Source: Muscardinus avellanarius (lineage: Eukaryota; Chordata; Mammalia; Rodentia; Gliridae). From it: a stretch of DNA of 64,000 nucleotides. The notes below the pieces were generated by a model. The model had not been told where the DNA came from. It was given only the letters and a program-made list of their open reading frames with translations, and ran no database searches. Location of the stretch: positions 138,520,727 to 138,584,726 of the forward strand of contig OY726561.1 in assembly GCA_963383645.1 (NCBI GenBank), given 5' to 3'. Shown in pieces: positions 1-10,797 of the stretch (position 1 is its first letter; each line of letters starts with the position of its first letter). Made by a program: the position numbers and the translations under genes.

Positions 1-116
1 TCTCACTAAGTTGCTGAGGGCCTCACTAAGTAGCTGAGGCTGTTCGCAAACCAGGATCCTCTGGTCTCAGCCTCCTGAATGATGAGATTACAAACGTGTG
101 CCACCACACCCAGCTT
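1..116 (-). mobile_element. SINE (B1-dID type), cut by the window edge
   Basis: Only the 7SL-like head half is inside the window. Confidence 0.85.
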
Positions 117-145
117 TTAATTACTTTAAAAATATCACTAGTTAA

Positions 146-370
146 GCCGGGCGTGGTGGTGCACGCTTGTAATCCCCGCACTTGGGAGGCTGAGACAGGA
201 GGATCGCACGGGTTCGAAGCCAGCCTCAGCTACTTAGTGAGGCTTTCAGCAACTTAGAGAGACCCTGTTTCCAAATAAGATATAAAAAAGGTCTGGGAGT
301 GTAGCCCGGAGGTAGAAAGCCTCTGGGTTCCACTCCCAGTACCACCAAAATAATAAAAAAATAAAAAAAT
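146..370 (+). mobile_element. SINE (B1-dID type), full length
   Basis: ATATCACTAGTT repeats on both sides (about 131-142 and 371-382) as target duplication. Confidence 0.9.
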
Positions 371-489
371 ATATCACTAGTTCCCTAATGGTGGGGAGGG
401 GAACCCAAACCTATCACAGGCTTATTTTGTGTTCGTAGAAGGCCATGTATGTAACCTTTTACAAAGTTGTATTGTTAATGTTTTCTGTA

Positions 490-598
490 CTACTAAGGAT
501 TCTACCTCTGAGCTATACCTCCAACATTATTTTATTTTTTATTTTGAAATAGGATTTTAATCAGGTGTGGTAGCACACACTTGTAATCTCAGTACTTG
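490..598. mobile_element. Two SINE remnants, tail half (-) then head half (+)
   Basis: The plus-strand head stops at CAGTACTTG, where the older LTR begins (600). The missing rest may be the SINE body at 6184. Confidence 0.6.
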
Positions 599-599
599 T

Positions 600-891
600 T
601 GTTACGGTTTGGTGGGAACTATTCCCGGGGACCTCTGTTAGGTTCCCAGAAACTGTTCCTGTAGCCGCAGGTCCTTGTCCTGAACTAGGATAAATATAAC
701 ACTAGTCAGAACTCTTGCTGACAGCTTAAATTAATTTATTATTACAAAGATAGAAATATAGAAGACATTTTACAGCCCTACACTATCCTGGGATAGTATA
801 GGGGGGGTGGCCCAAAATTAAGTCACCCACAATTCCTGGATACAGAGCACTTTATAGGCAGCCTTCTGACCTGACTAGATCTCCAGGGCAG
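600..891 (-). mobile_element. Older LTR, proximal part (interrupted by the nested element)
   Basis: Starts TGTTACGGTTTGG on the plus strand. Read on the minus strand it has TATAAAG near 851 and an AATAAA near 735. It continues at 3949 and matches 8822-9425. Confidence 0.7.
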
Positions 892-1212
892 TGATAAGTA
901 AAATAAAAAAATTATGCAAGTAAAATAAAAAATAATGTGAGTACGGCAGAGTGTGAAAAACACGAGAGGTCCGGTACGCATGGCATGTAAAGTTTTAATT
1001 GCACGGCTCTCCCGGGGATCAGGGCGAGGCACCGTGGGGCCGCACGCCTGTCCGAAGCTTGAGGACGCGGGCTCTCCTTTTCAAGGTATGCATCTTGCGA
1101 GATGGGGGTTTACTCGCAGGAACACCCAATTCTCGCGGGGGTTTCAGCCCCTCCCTTGCCCTGCAGAGGTCATGTGACACAAAGTCACATGAGTGCAGGA
1201 CCCAACTTATCA
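892..1212 (-). repeat. 3' LTR of the nested element
   Basis: TGATAAGT...ACTTATCA termini. It is nearly identical to 3612-3943, apart from scattered substitutions and small indels. Confidence 0.85.
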
Positions 1213-3210
1213 TCCTGGCCTTTTGATGGTAGGGATAACGGATGACGATTGGAACCTCTAGCTTCTTCCGGCTGTCAAGGGACGTCGTCAGGGGCCCCAG
1301 GCCGGGAGGAGTCGGGAGTCCAGTCCCCCAGAAGGGGGTGCAGGTGGGTGCATAGCTGCAATGCGAATTGGAGGTTACCCTGGACAGCTTAGTGATGTGC
1401 GCTTGAGGAGGCTTGAACAAGCAAGGGCTATTAAAAAAAAAAAAAAAATCATGAGATTGAGCAGGCGACCAAAAAGGAGACTGGCTTACTCAGTACCTGG
1501 AGAGCTACCCTGAGCTGGCAAAGAGGATGGAGGTTGAGGGATCCAGGAGCCGTCAGTCTTCAGCCAGGCTGAGTAGGGCCAGAGGCGGGGCCTGGTCTGG
1601 AAAGGTGCTCCCCCTGTGTTGAGGCACCTGGGGCTCATCGTTTTCCAAGGGCACTGTTCCAGTGGCCCTCCTGGCCACACGCCAGGCACAGTCTGATTGG
1701 TGGGTGTGGCTTCGCCCCACTTCAGGCAAGCTCCTGGAGTAGTCGTCGTTGCAGTCCTCCACACCTAGGTGATGCTCCAGAGGGCTGAGCGGCCACCACC
1801 AGCCGAAGGGCAGCTACCAGGGATCTGCTTTTTGGCAAAGTCGGAGTGTACGCTCCATCTCCACCTGTTTCTCTCTGGAATTAAAACTTTAGATGCCATG
1901 TTAAGGTTCTGTCAGCTGCGACGGACCTACACTCACACACAAAGAGCGCATCCCGGGGCGGGTGTCCGGCGAGAATGGCAATGCAGGCTCCCCACGGGCA
2001 GAGGGTGTCACCCCAGCCCCGGCCTGGCATTTCCCGCAGCACCTAGGGCGCGCCCGAGAGGGCTGCCCAGCAAAATTGCAGTCTGGTGCGGGCCAAGATG
2101 GTGACTGTGACATCACCAGGCAGCGACTACGCGCCATCACAAAATGGCAGCTGGCGGGAAAATAAATGGAAGCTAATGGGGGAGAGCATTTGGAGGGATA
2201 CCAGACCACTTATAAAAGTTCCTAACTATTCCTGGGCCACCACAACCCATTTCCCAACTTGTATCAAGGCAGACAGGCACTCAGGGCATCTGCTAGTATA
2301 AAGGTTCGACTCCCCATAATTGGTTCGCAGGTGGAAACGAAGAATAGGAAATGGGCATCCCCAATTTCCCTGCTCAATCATTTGGAAACGGAGGTTAAGA
2401 GATAGAGAAGAACGTCTTCATCCCTTCTCAAAACCGGAGGATGACCTGGTCATCCGGAGGGTGGTCCCAGTGGACCGGGGGACAATGGGTCACCAAGCGC
2501 TTGGATTTTGGGGTCCCAGTGGACCGGAAAACCCAAGTCCGGAACCTGCTAACCAAGGGAAGGAGGCAGTTTACCGGAGTGAAGTGTTGCCAGCCAGTGC
2601 TGGCTGCGACAGAAGCGCTGAGAAGCTGCTGGGGGTGCAGTGGAGCTGGGGCACATGGATGCTGGTGGCTGGTGTGGACGGCACTGGTGGCTGGCACAGG
2701 CGGGATCAAACGGTGGCACGCAGGCGGCATGGCTTGCCGGGTTTGTTTGTGGAGACAAAATGGCTTCCAAGCACGCAGCAGGCACTGAGGCTGGGCCCCG
2801 AGGAGCACCGCCAGTGAGCCTGGCTTGGGCGGGCGAAACGGAGCAGCAGCAGCGAGTAGAGCTACGCCTGGCACGGGTGACTGTGGCGGACACTGAAGCC
2901 AGCTGTGTGCCGCCCAATGAGCCTGGCTCGGGGCAGGCAGGGCAAACCGGCCAGAGGTCCCGACGATGACTGGAGCGCCGAGCTGAAACGGCAGTTTTAG
3001 GAGGTCCAAGCGGCAGGCAGAGGTCCTGGCCCGTGAAGGAGGTCGGCAGGCAGAGCAGGTGCCAGCATCACCCAAGGAGCCTGGCTCTGGGCAGGTGGAA
3101 CTGGCAGCCTGGCGGCCGGCGGAGCCTGCACGCCCCGACGGTGGTGGCCGCGGCCACAGTGGCAGTGGAAGATGGCTGTCAGTGCTCCAGAAGAGAGCAC
3201 GTGGGCGGGA

Positions 3211-3410
3211 AAAGATGGCCACCGGCTCTCAGCAGAGCGCAGGGCCAGAAAGATGGCCGCAGACTCTCAGCAGAGCACGGGATCAGAAAGATGGCCAACG
3301 GCTCTCAGCAGAGCTCAGGGCCGGAAAGATGGCCGTGGACTCTCAGCAGAGCCCGGGGCGGGAAGAAGGCCACCGGCTCTCCCGGAGAGCGTGGGGCTGG
3401 GGAAGAAGGC
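3211..3410. repeat. Minisatellite of about five 38-bp units carrying AAGATGGCC motifs
   Basis: GATGGCC starts recur at 3214, 3252, 3290 and 3328, with a degenerate GAAGGCC copy near 3366. Each unit also contains CTCTCAGCAGAGC. AAGATGGC matches the core of the YY1 site. It lies inside the LTR element, shortly downstream of its 5' LTR. Confidence 0.75.
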
Positions 3411-3611
3411 TTACGGTCCAGGCAGGCATGGGGCGTCAGCGGCGGCAGTGGTGGGAGCAACGCCTGCAAGCAGAGCGCTGGTGTGGGACCTCACAGTCGA
3501 GATGCTGGCGGGTCAGAGAGTCCGGGGCTCAAAAAGAGAGTAAAAATAAAAAGAGAAAAAAGAAAAAAAAGGAGGGGAGGGACCCAAGAGTTCTCCCGGT
3601 TCAGCACCAAA

Positions 3612-3943
3612 TGATAAGTAAAATAAAAAATTATGTGAGTAAAATAAAAAATAATGTGAGTACGGTGGAGGTGGAGTGTGAAAAACACGAGAGAGGTCCG
3701 GTACACATGGCATGTAAAGTTTTAATGGCACGGCTCTCCCGGGGATCAGGGCGAGGCACCGTGGGGCCCATGCGCCTGTCTGAAGCTTGAGGACGACGCG
3801 GGCTCTCCTTTTCAAGGTATGCATCCCGCGAGATGGGGGTTTACTCGCGGGAACGCCCAATTCTCGCAGGGGTTTCAGCCCCTCCCTTGCCCTGCAGAGG
3901 TCATGTGACACAAAGTCACACGAGTGCAGGACCCAACTTATCA
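3612..3943 (-). repeat. 5' LTR of the nested element
   Basis: Direct repeat of 892-1212. The primer-binding-site-like motif lies just below 3612. Confidence 0.85.
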
Positions 3944-4097
3944 GGCAGGTCTTTTGATGTGTAGATGACCTGCTCTGGCTCCAGCACAGAACCCCCACAC
4001 CTTTTGTTACACTCCAAAATGTGTTGAGTTGCTTATCTAGAGTCTGGGACTCCCCACATCCTTGAGGAAGTTTGCCCTCTTAAAAATGTAAAAAGGT

Positions 4098-4288
4098 GCT
4101 GGGCGTGGTGGCACACGCTTGTAATCCCTGTGCTTGGGAGGCTGAGACAGGAGGATCGCACAGGTTCAAAGCTAGCCTCAGCTACTTAGTGAGGCTCTCA
4201 GCAACTTAGTGAGACCCTGTTTCCAAATAAAATAGAAAATAGGTCTGGGAGTATAGCCCAAGGTAGAAAGCCTCTAAGTTCCACCCCC

Positions 4289-4292
<4 letters not shown>
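4098..4292 (+). mobile_element. SINE (B1-dID type) inside the older LTR
   Basis: Interrupts the LTR after AAAAAGGT. Its A-tail has become a TA microsatellite. Confidence 0.9.

Positions 4293-4338
<46 letters not shown>
4292..4338. repeat. (TA)n microsatellite
   Basis: About 23 uninterrupted TA units. Confidence 0.95.
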
Positions 4339-4341
<3 letters not shown>

Positions 4342-4439
4342 CCTAGTCTTTTGGGGTTCTTCTATTCTCTCCTAATTACCCTTGGCACCTAGAAATCTGC
4401 AGCCCTTTTCTTGAAGCTCCTGGATTTTTTTTTAAATAC

Positions 4440-6183
4440 CAAAGATATATTTTGAAAATTGAAAATCTTTCCCAATACTGGTACACTAATACATTTGAAG
4501 CCTCTTCCCAATACTGGTATGCAGCCGACTGGCTCAGTCGGGAATAATAAATCCAGTACTGAATAAAGCCACTGAGTCCGCTCGAGATCAATTTTCTCAG
4601 AAAGATGTGCAAAGGATTTGGGTGCAGTTCTGCAGCCACTTATCTGCAGCGATTCTTTCCCTTTTATGAAATAAATTCCTTTAAGTTCCTATTCATGGCG
4701 CTAAAGGTGAAGATTCCTCTCCGGGAAAGAATCTGACATGGACAAAAGCCTCTTGTGCTATTGACACTTTATTACAAGAACCCAGAAAATTTATATCCTT
4801 CACCAGTGAGATTAATAGTAAAAAAAAAAAAAGGAGTGTAATCAACACAAATCAATAGTGAAGGACATGTAAACAAAGTAAAAAAAAAAAAAAAAAGAAC
4901 TAGTCCGGGCTCCAATTAGCTGCGGATCCTGTGACCAAATCCAGCCCCCTGTCCTTGAGCCCCCTGCCCTTGCAGACAGGCGGCTCCAAAGGGCAAATTC
5001 CAGAAGACACAGTCATGCCCAGGGCTTGGAGAATATGGCCTCTCATAGAATCTTCTTTAACTTTTCGGAACTTTCCATTCCTAGGGTTTAGTCCATATGG
5101 CAGGCATGGGGAGATATGGCGATCCAGGAGGATGCGATGGAGGTCTCCCAGGTTTCATCTGCATTACCTTCTAAAGTCTGAAAGCTTAAGCAAGTTCACA
5201 ACACAGTTTAGCAGGTAAACACCAAAAAATAACATGAATTTTTTAGATTTAGTTGTCAGATGTACTTCTCTAGCTGCTGAGCACTTTTCCTCAAACGATA
5301 GGCTTATTAGAAGCCTATTCCTCTTTTAATAATCCATATTCCTATCACTGACCCTCTGCAACTTCCTTTTCTTTTCTGATTACCCTGATTCTCTCTTTCC
5401 TATTTGGGACAATCTTAGGATAAGCTCTTCTTCATACAAAAATGCTTTCTTATTCTCACCATATTTCCTTTCTTTCACACTTACACATTTATTATATCTG
5501 TCCTTTGTTCTGACATATTCATTTCTTAGCCACATGGCACCTCCCTGTTTCGGGAAGCACATACTGGGTGTAAAGGTCAAGAATCTTCCTAGCCTTCGGC
5601 TCTATTGTATTGGGCAGTATTAGCTGCTCATCAACTAGGCTGCTTTGATGTCACACACAAAGTTTATCTTCTCTGTATCTAGGTCGGATCACAAGGAGAG
5701 GGGGTAAACAGAAGCACAGTTGCCTTCCTTTTAGGGCTGGCTAATGGTTTCAGCTGACTCTTAAGGCTTTTACTGTAAGTTAATGATTAGAATGAAGGTC
5801 AGAGATAGAGGAGAAATCTGCATTTGTAATTACTGTGACTGGAATGCTTCCACTGCATCTGAATTCTGACTAGATTTTATTACCATTTGAGCAAAGCCGA
5901 GGGTGTTTAGAGGCTTAGACAAATTACTAGAAAATTTATTTTCCACGGACTCAGTTTCTCCCACAGTCCTGATCTTACATCACCAGAGCAATTCGTGTGG
6001 AAAGTTAAAAGAATCATTACCAAATGAATAATAGTTATGAAAGAATATCTAAGAGTGGGGGAGTGCTTTGGCCAGAGACAACACTTCCCCTCGGGGCTCT
6101 GCCTCCTTTAAGTTTAGCCAATTTCCTGCGTGGGAAATCTTCATGCAGATGCCAAGGAAGAGGAAGTAATCTCGGCACTGGTA
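4440..6183. other. Unassigned sequence, possibly interior of the older retroviral element
   Basis: 4470-4530 (AATACTGG repeats) recurs at 10650-10710 next to the second copy of the older LTR, so this part belongs to the same element. A-runs lie at 4822 and 4882. No credible coding frame was seen in 4.7-6.2 kb. Confidence 0.4.
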
Positions 6184-6345
6184 CACTTGGGAGGCTGAGA
6201 CAGGAGGATTGCAGTTTGTGGCCAGACCTCAGCTACTTAGTGAGGCCCTCGGCAACTTAGCGATACCCTATTTCAAAATAAAGGATTAAAAATTAGCTCT
6301 GGGGATATAGCTTGGAGGTGCAATGACCCTGGGTTCTCTAGTACT
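6184..6345 (+). mobile_element. SINE body lacking a normal head
   Basis: Begins at ACTTGGGAGGCTGAG. ACTTG also ends the SINE head at 594-598, as expected if a retroviral insertion split one SINE. Confidence 0.75.
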
Positions 6346-6460
6346 GGAAAAAAAGAAAAAGAAAGAAAGAAGGTCTTGCTAATATGCTGGGGCTGGCGTC
6401 TAACCGCCTTAAATGCCCGTTGGCCACAACCAGAAATTCTTTTTTTTTTTCAGACTTCCA

Positions 6461-6462
<2 letters not shown>

Positions 6463-6502
<40 letters not shown>
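6463..6502. repeat. (GT)n microsatellite
   Basis: About 20 GT units, at the tail end of the following SINE. Confidence 0.95.
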
Positions 6503-6503
<1 letters not shown>

Positions 6504-6685
6504 CCGGAGGATTGAACTCAGGGGCATTCTATTACACTCCCAGCCCTATTTTATTTTTTATTTTGAAACAGGGTCTTGCTAGGCTGTAGAGAGCCTTGAT
6601 AAGTTATTGAAGCTAGCCACAAAACTGCGACCCTCCTGTCTCAGCCTCCCAGGTACTGGGATTACAAGTGTGCGCCCGCCTGGCT
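6503..6685 (-). mobile_element. SINE (B1-dID type)
   Basis: Antisense copy, with the GT run as its degenerated tail. Confidence 0.85.
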
Positions 6686-6834
6686 CCTCTAGCCTTTGAT
6701 CTGCTATCCTTCAATCACATTTCACTTTGGACTTATTCTTTATTAATCTCATAGTCAAAACTAGATGTAAACTGTTTGAAGACAGTGCCTAGCCCAGTAT
6801 TGCACAAACTGTTAGATGAATTAAGTTTTATTCC

Positions 6835-7132
6835 AGAAACCCCCCATGAGTTAAGTGTCCATTTTCAGAGAGGCCCTGGTCTGACCAGATAAGCCACCAT
6901 CCCCACTCCAGCCAGACCTGGTCAGTTACCAGGGAGACTTGCCCTCCCCTGGTGCCTCCTGGCCAATCAGTGAAAGGACATTCCCTGCTGACCCGGGCCA
7001 ATCACCTGGCTGTATGACCCCTCCCGTGGGACCCAGCCGATTAGTTCAAAAGGCCTTTCTCATGCCGGCCCCTCCAATAAATGTCTTGGCTACAGGGTGG
7101 TCTCTGGTGTGGCCTGACTTTGTCCTTTCACA
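6835..7132 (+). mobile_element. Probable solo LTR (gammaretroviral/ERV1-like)
   Basis: It shows GGCCAATCAG and GGGCCAATCACC boxes, a CCAATAAATGTC polyadenylation-type signal near 7075, and a U5-like end TTGTCCTTTCACA. The layout fits an LTR. The start is uncertain and the family is not identified. Confidence 0.4.
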
Positions 7133-7254
7133 AACGGTAGGTGCCCATTAAATGTTTTATAACACTTATTAATAAATTAATTAATACCACTTACCTAAAT
7201 GTAATGGTTTGCCTTTTGCTTTTAAGGGGGGTGGTGGAATGAAAGCTATCTCTT

Positions 7255-7255
<1 letters not shown>

Positions 7256-7296
<41 letters not shown>
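7256..7296. repeat. (GT)n microsatellite
   Basis: About 19 GT units at the tail of the next SINE. Confidence 0.95.
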
Positions 7297-7297
<1 letters not shown>

Positions 7298-7494
7298 TGC
7301 TGGGGATGGAACCCAGAGGCTTTCTACCTCTGGGCTACACTCCCAGACCTATTTTCTATTTTATTTGGAAACAGGGTCTCACTAAATTGCTGAGAGCCTC
7401 ACTAAGTAGCTGAGGCTGGCTTTGAACCTGCGCGATCCTCCTGTCTCCGCCTCCCAAGCGCGGGGATTATAAGCGTGCACCACCACGCCCGGGT
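7297..7494 (-). mobile_element. SINE (B1-dID type), young-looking
   Basis: Few differences from the window consensus; ends at CACCACGCCCGGG. Confidence 0.9.
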
Positions 7495-7626
7495 TTTATT
7501 CTTATATCTCTCATTCTTATTGAAAACTATCTCTTACTTGTATTGAGCTTCCCACCTCAAATATTTTCTTGTTATCTTTGTCTTAATTTCTTCTAGAAGT
7601 GGACCATAAATCAAAAAAAATTTTTT

Positions 7627-7820
7627 CAGCACTAGGGATGGAACCCAGGGGCATTCTACCTCTGAGGTACACCCCCAGACCAATTTTTTATTCTTTATTT
7701 TGAAACAGGGTCTCACTGAGTTGCAAAGGGCCTAAGTAGCTGAGGCTGGCCTCAAACCATGATCCTCCTGTCTCAGCCTCCCAAATGCTGGGATGACAAG
7801 CGTGCGCCACCACACCCGGC
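7627..7820 (-). mobile_element. SINE (B1-dID type)
   Basis: Complete antisense copy; short T-rich tail at 7610-7626. Confidence 0.9.
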
Positions 7821-7826
7821 CATAAG

Positions 7827-8297
7827 TCAAGCTTTCAAGAACAAGTGGTTTTGAGAGGCAAGTTGAGAGCACAGCAGCAAAAGAAAACAGCTCAGAGAAG
7901 AGAAAAAAGGAAATAAAGGTGTGTTAGGAAGCTCATCTCCCTGGGGTAACTGGAGCTGCATACTGTCGGTGCTATCAAAGGCTATGCACGAGCCTGCGGA
8001 GGGACGTCTGCTATGGGCAAGGATGCTGGGGAATTTAATCTCCCAATCCCTGTCCATCATGGGCTGAGTGGTGCTGCTGCGGATGCTGTCTCCTGAAACT
8101 CCTAGACTCTCAAGCAAAGAGCCAATGGGATTGGCACTGCTGCTGCTTTCAGTGTGCCCTGGGAACTTGGAAAGGGCACCTTCAGCCATCTTCAACAGAC
8201 CGAGAAGCACCCGCCACACGCGGCAATGCACTTCCTCCAGCCAAAGAGGAAAGTCAAGATCCACATCCTGTGGCCTGCCGAGTTTCTTCCCAATCAT
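7827..8297 (-). other. Unrecognised 156-codon open frame
   Basis: Minus strand, starting MIGKKLGRPQDVDLDFPLWL, in otherwise repeat-free sequence between SINEs. It has a hydrophobic C-terminal stretch (FSSLSCFLLLLCSQL) but no family motif I can name. It could be a processed pseudogene fragment or a chance frame. Confidence 0.15.
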
Positions 8298-8821
8298 ATC
8301 CTAACACTACGAGGTCCCATCACAGTCCTAGATTTAGCATTATGGTTTTAGAATATATTGAAGGGTCTCAGCAGTCTGGTCCCATTACTGCTCAGTCATA
8401 AGGAAACAAGATGTCTGTGATTTTTTTTTAACAAAGATTCTCTAATGCCTCAATTGCAAGCGGTAGGAGATCGGGTGAGACTCCTGCTCGCCTCACTGGC
8501 TTTCCTTCTCCAAGCACTTCGTGGGCTCCCTCTGGGTGCTGTTGAGCACGCAGGGCACTGTGCTTGGAAGCAGAGGGTGAGCGGCCAAATGCTGGAAACC
8601 TGGATCATCCTTGTTAAAAGATAGTCCACATGAAAGGAGAGGAGAGAAGCTCACACAGAAACCAGAATGGAATATAACCTCGGGAGCCCAGCAGATCATG
8701 AGGAATTCCAACTGGTGGTAAAATTTAATCACCAAGGCGCAGCAAGGCTGACTCCTGCTTCCAACTGGACCATTATGCTTAAACAAACGCTACTACCCAG
8801 AACTGTTACAGTTTAAACTAT
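8298..8821. other. Intergenic, nothing recognised
   Basis: Mixed-composition sequence between an unassigned frame and an LTR. Confidence 0.4.
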
Positions 8822-9425
8822 TATGGTTTTTTGGGGAGAACTGTTCCCAGGGACCTCTGTTAGGCTCCCAGAAACTGTTCCCATAAACGCGGGTCCTCGT
8901 CCAGACTTAGGACAGATATATACTAGTCCAGACTCCTTCTGAAGACTTAAATTAGTTTATTATTGCAAAGATAGACGTGCAGGTTCTACCTGTTATGGGA
9001 CCATTAGAAAGAGGGAAAGCTGGAGCTTAGAGTAAAGCACCACGCCACAGTGACATAGTGGGATGACCCGAAACAAGTCACCGAAGATTCCTGGACACAG
9101 TACTTTTATAACCACTCTTCTGACCCGACTAGATCCACTCTTTCTCCGGGGCAGGGGGGCAGGTCTTTTGATAGGCCGGCTCTGTTTCCAGCAGACCCCC
9201 ACACCTTTTGTTACAGTCCAAAATGTGTTAAGTTGCTTATCTGGAGTCCTGGATTCTCCCACATCCTTGAGGAAGTTGGATTTTCTTAGAAATGTAAAAA
9301 GGTCCTAGGCTTTTGACCTCCTATTCTCTTGCTAATTACCCTTGATACCTGGAAATCTGCAGCCCTTTCCTTGAAGCTCCTGGCTTTTTTTTTTTTTTTT
9401 TTTTTTTTAACTACCAAAGGTGTAT
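8822..9425 (-). mobile_element. Minus-strand LTR, second copy of the older LTR family
   Basis: Uninterrupted counterpart of 600-891 plus 3949-4440. Read on the minus strand it has TATAAA at 9110-9105 and AATAAA at 8961-8956, and ends in a TTATGG-derived terminus. A run of about 25 T lies at 9384-9409. Confidence 0.7.
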
Positions 9426-9431
9426 TTTGGA

Positions 9432-10030
9432 GGGGCCAAGATGGCGGTAGCCATGGTTGCAGTGGCAACCACAGCCACAGCAATGAGAACTGGCAGCAGC
9501 CAAATAGGACATGTATTCCTCTGAGAAACCCCAGACATCAGATTTTGGTTTAATATCTGATTGGGGCAACATATACAGACATTTATAGCCAATATTTTCT
9601 ACCTAAAATATAAGAGAGAAGAGACAGACCAAGATGGTGGAGACGGCGGTGACAGTGGCAGCCAGTATCGGGGAGAGGCAGGTAGATTCATTCTAATCCA
9701 CCCTGAACTTTTGAGGAAATCTCCCCAAAAGAAGACAGCACCTGCCCCACATGCTCAGGAACTCGGGACAACATACTATGTAAGAAAAATATCCGGGGTG
9801 CGTCAGATGGAGCCCCGCATAATTGCATCAGCTGGTGCCACATATCCTGAGAGCCAAGGGCGCTCCTGGCCGCCACGCTCCTCTGCACAGCGCTGGGGCT
9901 GGGTGTGCAGCAGAACCCGCTCTCCATGGTGAAGCTGTGGGCCTCTGCTCTTGGCAGGGAGATAAAACACATTGCTACAAAGTACTTGGGACCCCAACTC
10001 CTGCAAAAGATACGTACTGTTTTCTTTTAT
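9432..10030 (+). mobile_element. L1 5'UTR-like block 1 (GGGGCCAAGATGGCGG start)
   Basis: Starts with an AAGATGGCGG motif, as many mammalian L1 promoters do. It includes a monomer with CCAAGATGGTGGAGAC and CAGCCAGTATCGGGGAGAGG that recurs at 21511 onward. It ends in an A/T-rich segment near 10020 with no ORF1. It is inserted in the retroviral locus, since flanking sequence resumes at 10650. Confidence 0.6.
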
Positions 10031-10046
10031 TAAAAAATATTAAAGA

Positions 10047-10377
10047 GGGAGGAAGATGGCGGCAGCTGCAGCTGCAGCGGCAACCATGGCCACAGCAGTG
10101 ATGGTTGGAAGCGGCCGAATAGGACATATATCTCTCTGAGAAACCCTAGATAACAGATTTTGATTCAATAGCTTATTGAGACAACACACAGAAACATTTC
10201 CAGTCATGACTTCTTATCTGAAATATAGGAGAGAGTGGAAAATGGCAGAATTAGAGGCAAGATGGCAGCGTGGTGCCCACCACTGCAAGAAAAGTGATTT
10301 TTGGAGGGATATCCCAGAAGAGATTAGAAAGCAGACTGCTCCTGCCACACATGCACAGGAATACTTAACAACAGCCC
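10047..10377 (+). mobile_element. L1 5'UTR-like block 2
   Basis: Begins GGAAGATGGCGGCAGC and shares about 150 bp (ATGGCAGCGTGG, AGTGATTTTTGGAGGGATAT) with 21200-21330. A SINE interrupts it at 10378. It resumes at about 10606 (AACAACATACTCTAGGAGAG) and ends near 10650. Confidence 0.6.
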
Positions 10378-10605
10378 GGCGTGGTGGCACAATCTTGTAA
10401 TCCCTACACTTGGGAGGCTGAGACAGGAGGATCGCACAGGTTCGAAGCCAGCCTCAGCTACTTAATGAGGCTCTCAGCAACTTAGTAAGACCCTGTTCCT
10501 AAATAAAGGATAAAATATGTCTGGGAGTACAGCCCAGAGGTTGAAAAGCCCCTGGGTTTCACCCCCAGTACCACCAAAACAAACAAACAAACAAACAAAC
10601 AAACA
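10378..10605 (+). mobile_element. B1-dID-type SINE inserted in the L1-like block
   Basis: Complete head and tail with an AAAC microsatellite as A-tail (10576-10608). Flanked by TTAACAACA at 10367-10375 and 10611-10619 as target duplication. Confidence 0.85.
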
Positions 10606-10797
10606 AACATATTTAACAACATACTCTAGGAGAGACCAAGAAGGCGGTGCCAATACTGGCACGTTAATACATTTTGACGCCTCTTCACAATAGTGGTACA
10701 AGAAGTGTACCAGTATTGGAATGGCCTAGGAAGATTTGGGAAAGCTCTGATTATTAATATATTTCAAAAGAAAATAATTGGTATATTTCAAAATAGT

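Larger units (their letters stand above)
892..3943 (-). mobile_element. Complete LTR retroelement (endogenous retrovirus, non-coding interior) nested in an older LTR
   Basis: LTRs of 321 and 332 bp (892-1212 and 3612-3943) both start TGATAAGT and end ACTTATCA. The 5-bp duplication GGCAG flanks the element (887-891, 3944-3948). Next to the right LTR the minus strand reads TGGTGCTGAACCGGGA, close to a tRNA-Phe-type primer-binding site, so the element is read on the minus strand. The 2.4-kb interior has no recognisable gag, pro, pol or env and no long credible frame, so it is non-autonomous or decayed. The pre-insertion site is visible: 3949 onward continues the LTR interrupted at 891, in agreement with the uninterrupted copy near 9165. 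Confidence 0.85.
3949..4440 (-). mobile_element. Older LTR, distal part (after the nested insertion)
   Basis: Matches 9165-9420: CCCCCACACCTTTTGTTACA, CACATCCTTGAGGAAGTT, CTGCAGCCCTTT. A SINE and a TA repeat interrupt it at 4098-4338. Confidence 0.7.

Noticed and set aside
2320..3790. Frames of 160-264 codons inside the LTR element, considered as gag or other retroviral genes
   Set aside because: No capsid, zinc-knuckle, protease, RT or envelope motif; they overlap in several frames of GC-rich repeat-bearing DNA.
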